Below the pieces are notes generated by a model, which did no database searches, was not told the origin of the DNA, and saw nothing but the letters and a program-made list of their open reading frames with translations. Source: Cordilura impudica (lineage: Eukaryota > Arthropoda > Insecta > Diptera > Scathophagidae). Taken from it: a stretch of 64,000 nucleotides of DNA. Each line of letters begins with the position of its first letter. Within the stretch, counting starts at the first letter, position 1. The stretch is from assembly GCA_963682025.1 (NCBI GenBank), contig OY821520.1, forward strand, positions 180,486,626 to 180,550,625, written 5' to 3'. A program made the translations under genes and the position numbers. Shown piece after piece: positions 55,022 to 64,000 of this stretch.

Positions 55022-56010
55022 CGCGTTTCAAAATTGGTAGTTACCAAACGCCGAGCTGATGGAGAAAAATCAAGGTCATTTAGCGTACCCGAATAACTCT
55101 GAAAATGTTATATATGATATACTCTCTATTCATCTGCAGGTGTTCCTTGCGAGTTCGGGTGCTCGTTCATTACCGTAAAAAACCCAGGTGACCGTTACAA
55201 ACGAAATCAAGAAAAGGCCGAGTTGTTCCTTGTCCTACCAAAATGGAAGATTTAATTTGAGGCTCGAGGGAGATAAGCTGCCCAACTACCAATATTTCTC
55301 ACGAATTTATTTGCGTATATAATCCGAAAAGCTTCCCTGATCGCCGCAATTATCAGCCTTAAAGACTCTTGTATCGTTCTGTAGTTCGTAAAAAGTTGGA
55401 TATTGATATCAAAGGAGACACCCGCACCAACACCACAACTTATCTTTCAGCCAGCAGTGAAGACGTGAGTGTTGTATCCTGCCGTTGGATCGCCTCTATC
55501 CCAGTTTTTTCTAAAAAGGAATTTACCTTAAACAATCTTTCAAAATACAGTCTAGAAGCCTTTGTATAAATCTGTAACAGCCAATCCCGCTACACCGCTA
55601 ACAGTGGTTGCCATTATATGCAAGCCAAAGGAATAATATGCAATAAGGCCTTGAATGCAGGAGCGAATTGCACGAGTTACTCAAATGAAAGCTGACCATT
55701 GAATTTTGTGTAGTTGTTTAAGAATGAACTGCCCTACCGTCAATACGTTACGAATATTTTAAAAATCTCTGAATGATATTAATTTTTGTGTGTTGCACAG
55801 GCCCATAACTGAATGTCATACATTCTGGTTTAAGTATTTGTAAATGGTTATTTTGTTATGAACAGAAAGAGATGAGTTTCTTCTATAAACCATTCAAGTT
55901 GTTAGTACTCTAACTCTTTTTAAACATCCAATGTCATGCCGAGGTATTTTTTTTAGTTTATACTTGTACATAAGCAATGATGCGGTGTCTACATTTCTAA
56001 AATTCACCAG
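55022..56010. other. Slightly GC-richer DNA, unrecognised short ORF
   Basis: An open stretch at 55369-55569 (66 codons) reads SEDVSVVSCRWIASIPVFSK in part. I do not recognise it, and no splice sites or HUWE1 tail residues were found. The remainder is plain intron. Confidence 0.35.
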
Positions 56011-56014
56011 GGTT

Positions 56015-56640
56015 GATTTTTTTTACCCTCCAAACCAAAACCATATTCTTTCTTGATCCTTATAATAAGGGAACTTTATTTAGAGATGACATTCTGTCCG
56101 TCTGTCTGTGGAAATCACGATCTCACCCTCAAAAACTGAGCTAGACCCTTTGCTTTGCACAAAATCGTTTACTAAGTTGGTGTTTAGAATCATCAAAATT
56201 GGTCCAAAAGGACGCGAGATATGAATAAAAATGTGAAAAAAATCTCGTCAAAATATAAAATGTTCAATGTGTTTGTTGTTTTTCCTAAGATATGAATATG
56301 TTACAATTCTTCTTATTGCTGTATTTATTGTTGATGTGGCACGTATCATGTATTGCTTAAGCAAGTATTGCTAAATATTTTTTTATCGTTATCACGATAT
56401 AATAGAGAAAATCGCCAAAATGAAAGTAAAAATGTAATTCCTAAAACCTACCTGTTATAAAAAATTAATGTTTTTAAAAAAGTACCTTATTAAACAAAAT
56501 AAAAAGTATCGTTTTTTAAAAAAGTAATCTTTAATCAAAAAAATTTTTTTTTTAATTTTACCTTTTTTGAAGTTAAAGCAGTACCCTTTTTTAAACTATT
56601 ACCCTTTTTTAAAAAGTATCCTTTCTGTACCCCTCGGCAT
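56015..56640 (-). repeat. GTCY repeat family 2, inverted copy with TTTTTAAAAAAGTAC array
   Basis: Starts ttaccctccaaaccaaaacc and ttcttgatccttataataag, has gtccgtctgtctgtggaaat at 56098-56117, and contains a short poly-T/poly-A GTAC array at 56460-56630 like that at 33140-33550. Non-coding. Confidence 0.6.
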
Positions 56641-57225
56641 TAAATATTCCTCTTAAAAACCGCCGACGCAAGTGAAGAAAGTATGTCTTCTTTTCTATCA
56701 GAATAGAATATATTTGTTTCTGCAGGGGTGGTGAAACTTTAGTGGAGACTAGCACAAAATATCGATCGATTGTTATCTTTGGTACATAAAATGCATATGT
56801 AAAATATATAAATTTTCAAGCAGGCGAACGGACGACAATAATAGGTAAATCGAAAGACTTCTTATGCTATTTTTTTTTCCAGAACTTTATTTAATGATGA
56901 TGTGCATAGCAAACCTTTTTTTTAATTTGGAAGACTCATACAAGTGTCACTGTAACGGGTTTTTCAAGAAAATACCATACTGCAAGACCCGGTAGTAAGC
57001 CCATAAACCTTGTAGAAACAAATGAAATTAATCAAGGGTTACTTTTTCATGAGTCTTTATATATATTCAAGGTGTCCTTTATAAATTGTAAAACAAATAA
57101 GTGCGATATAAAGGGTCCGCCATCTAAAGTTTTTTTTTTTCAACTAGTGCTTATTTCGTGAATGGTAACACTTAGCTCATGTCTGATTTGACAGATAATT
57201 AGATTTATCCTTCCGCTGAAGGAAT
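56641..57225. other. AT-rich DNA and transposon flank
   Basis: No gene. The last ~110 bases, from gggtccgccatctaaagttt on, are likely the 5' end of the mariner-family element. A partly matching inverted stretch (actttttttttttt...) lies near 58385-58415, but the TIRs could not be set with confidence. Confidence 0.4.
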
Positions 57226-58313
57226 ATGGTTGTGTATACGCTTGAACAACGCTGGGAAATATTGCGACATTACTTCGAAAATCATGGTAATGCTGCAGAA
57301 TGTGTGCGAAAATTGCGAACGGATTTTGGAAGAAGAGAACCACCGTCAGCTCCGTATGTTCGTTATCTTGTGAAAAAAGTGAAAGAAACTGGCATCCTCA
57401 TCGATAAACCAAAGCGTGAAAAGCCAAAAACAGTGCGTACACCCGAGAATATTGCTGCTGTGGCAGAAAGTGTGCGTGAAGCGCCATCAACATCAATTCA
57501 CCGCCGTTCTCAAGAATTGAACATTTCGGAGGCATAATTGAGACGAATTTTGCATAAAGACGTTGGTATGACGCCATACAAAGTCCAATTGGTTCAGGAG
57601 TTGAAGCCAACTGACCATCTAATGCGTGTTCGCTTCGCTAAGTGGGCCTGCGATCGACTTACAGAAGATGCCGATTTTGCCAAAAAAAAATCATCTTTTC
57701 AGATGAAGCTCATTTTGATCTTGGCGGGTATGTAAACAAGCAAAATTGTCGCATTTGGGGAACAGAAAACCCGCACACATACATTGAAAAGCTGATACAC
57801 CCAAAACGAGTCACTGTTTGGTGCGGATTTTGGTCCAGAGGCATAATTGGGCCATTTTTCTTCGAAAATGAGCAAGGAGTGGCCGTTACAGTCAATGGCG
57901 ATCGTTATCGGGCCATGTTGAACGAATTTTTGTTCACAAAAATTGAAGAGGAGGATATTGGCAACATTTGGTTTCAACAGGACGGCGCTACGTGCCACAC
58001 AGCCGAAGCTACACTCGATGTTTTGCGCCCTGTTTTTGAAGATCGCATTATCAGCCGCAGAGCTGATGTCGTTTGGCCACCTCGGAGCTGCGATTTGACA
58101 CCGTTGAACTATTATTTGTGGGGTGCCCTCAAAGATAAGTGTTACGCCAACAAGCCAGAGACAATTGACGCTTTAAAGGACAATATTCGTGAAGCCATTG
58201 GTGAAATACAGCTGCACACAATCGATAATGTGCTTAAAAATTGGACCGATCGTGGAGGCTACTGCATGGCCAGCCGAGGCAGCCATTTGAATGAAATTAT
58301 TTTCCATTATTAA
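57226..58313 (+). pseudogene. mariner/IS630-family transposase, recently active copy
   Basis: Covers an almost whole ~362-residue cut-and-paste transposase. The N-terminal helix-turn-helix is YTLEQRWEILRHYFENHGNA and PYVRYLVKKVKETG. The second DNA-binding part is TPENIAAVAESVRE. The catalytic Asp is in FSDEAHFDLGGYV, the second Asp in WFQQDGATCHTAE, and the third in RSCDLTPLNYYLWGALKDK. I count 36 residues between the last two Asp, so it is not a classic DD34D mariner. One in-frame TAA at 57535 and one frameshift in an A-run near 57681-57689 are the only lesions. A decayed relative is at 48140-48515. Confidence 0.9.
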
Positions 58314-58974
58314 CCGGAAGGATTGTACTTTCAAATAAAAAAAGAAATTTGAGATAATATTCAGTAGTTTTTTTTTATAGCATTTTCAAAAAAAAAAAAG
58401 TTACTAGGTTACCAAGCCGCAATTTTTATGTTCTGTCTGGAACGCAGTCGTTATGTGACGTCGTAGTTTTGTGCAATTCTTTTTTATAAAAGTCAAAAAA
58501 TGTCAGTGGGGTTTCTCCCTCGTGTATCTAACAATGTATAAAAAATCTAAACTAAGTAGCATTTGTACGTGTTTAAAGTTTTGATAGATTCGGTCAAGTA
58601 GTTGTTGCGAAATTCGGTCAAATTTTGTTTTGAATTGAAATCGGTTATTTTTATTTTTTGACATTGGAGATGGAAAGTATATTATTATTATTATTTTGAC
58701 ATTTGAGAAAACTTTAAGTAAATCGTTTCCTATTTGTTTCGCATGTGTACGCTAACACCTAGCGTGTGGATCCTTTTTTGGTTTTTTCACTTGAGTAGTT
58801 TTGTTAAAAGCATTTTAAAATGGCGTTTCACTAGGCTTTGAGTCTCTGGGAAAATTTAAATTATAAAAACTGAATAACTTTGTTTGTTAACGTAAGTTTT
58901 TAAATTGTGAGCGAAAAAAGAAAAGTGGAATCCATCAAAGACCAAAAGCAATTTAGATTAACGTAAGAAATATT
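58314..58974. other. 3' flank of the mariner element and intronic DNA
   Basis: Poly-T and poly-A runs follow the transposase. No further gene is recognised. Confidence 0.4.
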
Positions 58975-59215
58975 GATATGTAAACATCTATACGCGCAGG
59001 GGGGTAAATTTCTAATTCACAATACAATCACAAAAACAGCGTAATATGTGAGCGTAAGATCTTACGCGTAACATGTAAGCATTAAGACAAATCGGTGTGA
59101 CATGATTGTTTGGTGAAAATATTATGATATGTAATAACCTTTTTGTCGCTGTTTTCTGTATTTTATTTATTACCAGATGTTTACACATCTCCCCTGTGAT
59201 CGGGATCACATAATT
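58975..59215 (+). mobile_element. Helentron-like non-autonomous element, copy 3 (cleanest)
   Basis: Starts gatatgtaaacatctatacg and cgcaggggggtaaatttcta. Ends agatgtttacacatct, then ctgtgatcgggatcacataa with the perfect hairpin gtgatc-gg-gatcac, then a T-run. An inner palindrome cgtaagatcttacg lies at 59054-59067. About 240 bp, no ORF. Related copies lie at 21361 and 23503. Confidence 0.6.
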
Positions 59216-59469
59216 TTTTTTTTATATATAAAATTCAAGTTGCTGATTCAATATAGAAATTAGTTTTAAAGCAGTTGGATATGCACGGAACTTAAAACGT
59301 TACCAATCATGGACGCACGTTTTTCATTACTCTTTGCGAGATATAAGTTTTTGCATTCAACTTGTTCAATAGTTCGAAATAAACTTATTGCGTTTTTTAT
59401 TTTGAAATATAATTGAAATATTTAACATATTTTTATAGGATTTTATATGTTTTCTATAACTAATAGATA
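59216..59469. other. AT-rich spacer
   Basis: No gene or repeat edge is seen. Confidence 0.4.
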
Positions 59470-62268
59470 ATACATATGGGGGGTTTCATGCCAAGTGCAC
59501 CAACTTTTGAAACCGATGTCTTCCGATCGGGATGAAATTTGCACCAAGGTTAGTCCTACTAGATAGTAGTTTAGACACAATTTTTCAACAAGATCGGTCA
59601 AGATCTCTCTGAGTTATAGGGGATCAAAATTTGACATTTTGGCCAAACATGTGTTTTTTCTCATTCATGTAACTTATTACCTATTGTTCTTAGAAAATTT
59701 TCTCCCAAATAGTTTAGATAGCTATTTCTTCAATATTTCGGAAAAAAATACTTAAAAAACAAAAAAATTTTTTTAGACTTTTCTTTGGCTAAATCAAAGC
59801 ATTTTTTGCTTTTTTTTCAAAAAGGGCAATTTTTTTTTTCATAAGAAAGCTTAGGATTTTTCCTTTAAGAGCTTTTTGGTCGCTTAGTGGGATGGGAGTG
59901 GGATATCTATCAAAATAAATGTTTTGTAACTCAAGACAATGGTTTTTCAATTTTTCACAAATGCACTATTTTGAATTTTTTCCTATTTGTGTGAAAAACC
60001 TTACAAATAAAACTTATACTGAGAAACTAGACAAATTAACCTTTCCTTAGGTATGTAACATACCTTCATAACATAACAGAAGAGAATGGTTCTCTGTAAC
60101 CTGAAAGAGTTATTTGCAACATTTCAATCTGAACACGAGGATGTTAAAATTGGCTTCACGAAATTTACCCAAATGAGGCCAAAACATTGCGTTTTGGCAG
60201 GAAGCAGCGGAACTCACATAGTATGCGTTTGCATTTACCATGAAAATGTTAAACTGATGTTGAAGGAAATCAACTTAAAGTATTTAACAGATGATTCGGC
60301 AGAAGATTTACACGATTACCGCGATTGCCTTACATTGACTACGTGTCCTAATGCAACAACTTCTTGCCACTTAGATGAATGTACCAATTGCCCGAAAACC
60401 ACATTCATCAAAGAAAATTTAATCAACTCTTTAGATCGAGAATATATAGAGGAGGTCAAATTTGATTCTTGGATTCAGACTGACCGATGCACATTGAAAA
60501 CAATCATTTTAAATGTGGATGATTTTGTGAAAGAAATGTGTACAGGATTGCTAAACTTGAGAACCCATGACTTTTTAGTCAAATAGCAATGGTCATTCTT
60601 CAAAGATTTGAAGATATATTTGAAGTCTGGTGAATTCGTTATTTCATATGATTTCGCAGAAAACGATAAATATGTTCTTCAGGATGCCATACAAATTTTC
60701 CACTTCAATAACGACCAAGCAACTATATTCACAGTAGTTATTTACTACATGAAAGATGAAAAACTGGAACACAACAGTATGGCAATCATATCCGACGATT
60801 TAAAACATGATACCGTTGCAGTTTATGAGTACCAGAAGATAATACTAAAATATCTAAAATCTAAATTTACAGTAAAGAAGGTATACTACGTTTCGGACGG
60901 AGCTCGTCAACATTTTAAAAACAAAAGTAGCTTCGCAAATCGTATGGCTCATGAAAAATATTTTGGAATGATAGCTGAGTGGCATTTTCATCCTACTGCT
61001 CATGGTAAAGGAGCATGTGATGGAGCAAACCTTAAAAGAAATGCAGCGAAGTATAGCCTCCAGTGCTCTCATCAAGATCGCATCTTAGATGCGACTGCTT
61101 TATTCCATTGGGCAAAGAATTATTGTAAAGAAACTAAAATAGTTTTTAGAAGCAAAGAGGATAATCAGGAAACATTGAAAACACTGAAGAGCAGATTCGA
61201 TGCTGCGGTAACAGTCGATGGCACCGCTCAATACCATGCTTTTATACCGCTTGTCGATGGAAGACTCAAGTTGAAAAAGTTTTCTGCCTCTATTCAATGC
61301 GATTTCTTTCAACAGCAGAACCTAGTAACACCAAGAAAGGATTGACAAAAAAAAACGCAGTAAATAATCGCGACAAAAAAGCTGGATGAAAGACTGGGTA
61401 TTTAAAAATTACAAGACTTAAATACTTCATCAGCTACAATAAATTAAGTATAAAAATAGTTATGATATAAATGGATCTAATGTAAGATTAAATTTTATTA
61501 AATTATTTATCTTTTTATTTTTAATATTATTATTATTATATATTAATTTAATTATTATTACAAATAAAAAAAAAATAATAATTTTTCAACATTTCTATAG
61601 GAAAAAAGTGATTTTTTTCCTGAGGTTAACATATTCTGGGTATTACAGTATCGAGGGTATGAAATTTAAGTTAGGTATGTTACATACCTTCGGAAAGGTT
61701 AATTTGTCTAGTTTCTCAGTATAAGTTTTATTTGTAAGGTTTTACACACAAATAGGAAAAATTCAAAATAGTGCATTTGTGAAAAATTGAAAAACCGTTG
61801 TCTTGAGTTACAAAACATTTATTTTGATAGATATCCCACTCCCATCCCACTAAGCGACCAAAAAGCTCTTAAAGGAAAAATCCTAAGCTTTCTTATGAAA
61901 AAAAAAAAATACCCTTTTTGAAAAAAGGGCAAAAAATTCTTTGATTTAGCAAAAAAAAAAGTCAAAAAAAAAAAATTTTTTTTAAAGTATCTTTTTCCGA
62001 AATATTGAAGAAATAGCTATCTAAACTATTTGGGAGAAAATTTTCTAAGAACAATAGGTAATAAGTTACATGGATGAGAAAAAACACCTGTTTGGCCAAA
62101 ATGTCAAATTTTGATCCCCTCTAACTCAGAGAGATCTTGACCGATCTTGTTGAAAAATTTTGTCTAAGCTACTATCCAATAGGAGTAACCTTGGTGTAAA
62201 TTTCATCCCGATCGGAAGACATCGGTTTCAGAAGTTGGTGCACTTGACATGAAACCCCCCATATGTAT
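59470..62268 (+). mobile_element. DNA transposon with ~600 bp TIRs, copy 2
   Basis: The left end atacatatggggggtttcat is the exact inverse of the right end. The inverted match continues for about 590 bases per arm (59470-60063 and about 61676-62268) with scattered differences. The arms end inward with ggtatgtaacatacc and ggtatgttacatacc. A single transposase gene lies between them. No clear target-site duplication was found. The same element is at 40676-43262 in inverted orientation. Confidence 0.88.
60086..61345 (+). pseudogene. Transposase-like protein of the long-TIR element, one stop codon
   Basis: From ATG 60086 one reading frame runs 420 codons to a TGA after 61345, broken only by a TAG at 60584-60586. 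Copy 1 has GAG at that place. N-terminal part: NLKELFATFQSEHEDVKIGF, CVCIYHENVKLMLKEIN and a Cys-rich segment CPNATTSCHLDECTNCPKTT. C-terminal part: VISYDFAENDKYVLQDAIQ, AIISDDLKHDTVAVYEYQ, YYVSDGARQHFKNKSSFANR, AEWHFHPTAHGKGACDGANL. The spaced Asp residues and the H-G-K-G-x-C-D-G motif fit a DDE-type nuclease. I know this protein type as widespread but poorly named in arthropods and cnidarians; a Mutator-like affiliation is inference. Confidence 0.75.
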
Positions 62269-62374
62269 AAAAGTATCTGGTACTTCCTCGTTATTATATT
62301 GAGACCTTGGAAAATCGTTAAACTGCTCCTTATATACTGATTTCAATAGTACTTGAATTTCAATATAATATGTT

Positions 62375-62635
62375 TGCATAGGGGCTAGGTCTGAACATGC
62401 ACTGATTTACCCAATTTTAATAGCCCGGCAAAAGCATACATAGAAACTTTCATCAAAATATATTATTTAATTTGAGGCTTGTAGTTTAAGTACAAGGTTT
62501 ACAGACAGACATGCTGAAAACGATTCTGAGACAATCGGTAGTAAAAGGTCAAATATTTTTAGTAGTTACAAACACCAGCATTCACTCATTCGACCCTGAA
62601 TTCAGAGTGGTGTACGCTATAATAACAACATACAT
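62375..62635 (+). repeat. Diverged DINE-1-like 3' half
   Basis: Contains ggggctaggtctgaacatgc, atcaaaatatatta, a short acagacagaca tract, gtcaaatatttttagtagtt and acaaacaccagcattcactc like the 3' half of copy B, but much diverged; the end reads gtgtacgctataata. Confidence 0.5.
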
Positions 62636-62719
62636 ATTACCATTGGGCTGAAAAACTTCGGAATATTAAGTTTACAACATTCAAAAAACAATTAAGAACA
62701 TTACAGTCGATCCAGTAAG

Positions 62720-62930
62720 ACATAGGTCTTGGGTCCAACAAATTGGATATGGTAGAGAAACATAAACCAAATTTGAGTGGCATTAATATCAATTTGTTGC
62801 CGTCAGATATGATAAACGTAATTTCGGGTGCTAATTTTATATGTTGATAAGGACGAAAAATGGACCGATCATGACCATATTTAGTAGAGACATTTATTTC
62901 GTAAATAACATACAACTTTGAAATAATTTT
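62720..62930 (+). repeat. Diverged DINE-1-like 5' half
   Basis: Carries cataaaccaaatttgagtgg, gtcagatatgataaacgtaa and atggaccgatcatgaccata in the order of the 5' half of copy B. As it follows a 3' half, two elements stand in tandem here. Confidence 0.5.
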
Positions 62931-62999
62931 GTGAAAGTCAAATTTTTTTCATATTAATTTTTTTTTTAAACTAAGATAAATAATTTGAATCCATAGGGT

Positions 63000-63310
63000 A
63001 AAAAATAACAAAAACTAATAAAATTTGACTCAATTTTGATTTGTTTTGAGCTATTTTAGTCAAAGTAACGATTTTGGTTGGACACAGAAATAGAACACTT
63101 GGCAACCCCTTTATAAAAGAAAAGAATTTATTGGAAAGCCTTCTCCAAATATCTTCCATTTAATTACCATGTTAGTATTTCGTAGTCTGAACACGGGTTT
63201 TGATAGTTGCTAGGCATCCACGAGGCTAACTATCTACTATAACTTTTGCCATCTGCTCTGGGAGATTGAGTACCAAGCTTCCTGGATACCTGCCCAAAGT
63301 AAAAAAAATA
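63000..63310 (-). pseudogene. Possible Tc1-like transposon 3' end
   Basis: On the minus strand LPEQMAKVIVDS and LASMPSNYQNPCSDYEILTW precede a gttctatttctgtgtccaac stretch. That arrangement resembles the end of Tc1-family transposases and their 3' flank. The catalytic part is absent, so this is a weak call. Confidence 0.3.
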
Positions 63311-63319
63311 AACCTACAT

Positions 63320-63897
63320 ATACATACACGTACATTGGCTACCGACACGAATAAAAGTATAACAAAAAGAATCAAGTGCATATTTGGGGTAGGTCAAACA
63401 TCTTTTAATAAATGACTCAGCGATGTGCAGAGCAACTCAATTCAATTTCAATGCACGTATTGGTGTATTTTATTGGTCTGCACTTTAACCAGTACAATTC
63501 CAATCGTTTATTTGGAATTGTACTCAATGTATGGTTTTAGATTAAATAATTGAGAATAAGAAACCACCGTAAAGTTCATGGTCGCCTAGTATAATTCTAC
63601 ATATTGGTATTATTCAATTTCAATACAATCTTCTTAAGCCTAGTTCCCCAAAGCTTGTCTGCAGAAATTAGTAAGAATTATAAGAGAATATGAATAGAGA
63701 AAGCATGAATAAAATTATAGAATGACTTTAGAAAGTCACTCGCAAATCCAATCTAGATTCTTCACATAGTTATTTTATAAGCAGAGACATTTAAATAAAG
63801 AGAATAAGTTTTATTCAAACCACAAAAAGTGAATCATGTTCTTATTGATTCGTCCTCAAGCAGTAATAATTAAATTAAAAACAATAAATATACTTCA
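63320..63897 (+). repeat. Possible LTR at the window edge
   Basis: AT-rich DNA with an aataaagagaataagtttta polyadenylation-like signal at about 63796-63815, followed by tcatggcgatcccgcccgca at 63895-63914, which could be a primer-binding site (tgg... after an LTR end). If so, an LTR retrotransposon begins here and continues past the window. No second LTR is available to test it. Confidence 0.3.
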
Positions 63898-64000
63898 TGG
63901 CGATCCCGCCCGCATCGAGCAATCCTGCCAACAACAATGATCCCGCCCACATATAGTAATCCTGCCTACACCAATGATCCAGGCTGCATATAGTAATCCG
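63898..64000 (+). repeat. Tandem repeat at the window end
   Basis: About three imperfect ~36 bp units of aatgatcccgcccacatata gtaatcctgcc(t/a)acacc type follow one another to the window end. GC-rich compared with the flanks. The array is cut by the window. Confidence 0.6.

Noticed and set aside
55369..55569. Last HUWE1 exon
   Set aside because: The translated residues show no similarity to the conserved HUWE1 tail and no acceptor in the required phase precedes it.

Overview
The window is AT-rich eukaryotic DNA from an insect, most likely a higher fly (Brachycera/Schizophora). Reasons: a 53 bp GT-AG intron, a HUWE1 ubiquitin-ligase gene whose protein is close to the animal consensus, and fly-type transposons (mdg1/412-like and errantivirus-like LTR elements, Jockey- and R1-clade LINEs, Helitrons, DINE-1-like elements with GTCY microsatellites, Harbinger, mariner). 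A calyptrate fly is my guess, at low confidence. No bacterial genes, CRISPR arrays or rRNA are visible.

One host gene runs through the whole window on the + strand. Three exons of the HECT domain of HUWE1 lie at 1532-1853, 1907-2072 and 50686-50876. They are intact, splice in phase and match the conserved HUWE1 C-terminus. The first two are separated by 53 bp. The second and third are separated by an intron of 48,613 bp. The third exon ends after the first two bases of the catalytic cysteine codon. The short last exon was not found in the remaining 13 kb, so the next intron also appears very large. Nearly everything else is decayed transposon sequence inside these introns.

Layout: 1-1531, intron with a LINE 3' fragment and a minisatellite. 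3.4-4.7 kb, mdg1-like integrase remnant (-). 5.1-5.5 kb, TIR element. 5.6-7.5 kb, Helitron with helicase remnant. 7.9-8.4 kb, DINE-like repeat. 8.5-10 kb, LINE pieces in opposite orientations. 10.3-12.96 kb, a Harbinger element with TIRs, a target-site duplication, transposase and Myb/SANT gene. 13.1-13.7 kb, Jockey RT split by a tRNA-derived SINE. 14.3-15.8 kb, RAG1/Transib-like transposase remnant. 17-19 kb, leucine-rich-repeat pseudogene. 20.3-25.6 kb, DINE-like, Helentron-like and Helitron-like small elements, LINE fragments and an errantivirus env fragment. 26.1-32.5 kb, a LINE (-) split by a nearly whole R1-clade LINE (+). 33-38 kb, small repeats and MITEs. 39.7-40.2 kb, MITE. 40.7-43.3 kb, a DNA transposon with ~600 bp inverted repeats. 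44-48 kb, mdg1-like element (+). 48.1-48.5 kb, mariner fragment. ~50.0 kb, a hammerhead-ribozyme-like motif. 51.25-55.02 kb, an errantivirus-like provirus with both LTRs. 57.2-58.3 kb, a young mariner-family transposase. 59.5-62.3 kb, a second copy of the long-TIR transposon. 62.3-64 kb, DINE and Tc1-like fragments and a possible LTR edge.

I see no new operon-like or defence system. The most unusual points are the transposon-filled giant intron inside the HECT domain, the catalytic codon split by a splice site, the hammerhead-like motif, the R1-in-LINE nesting with target-site duplication, and the little-characterised long-TIR transposon present as two independently broken copies.
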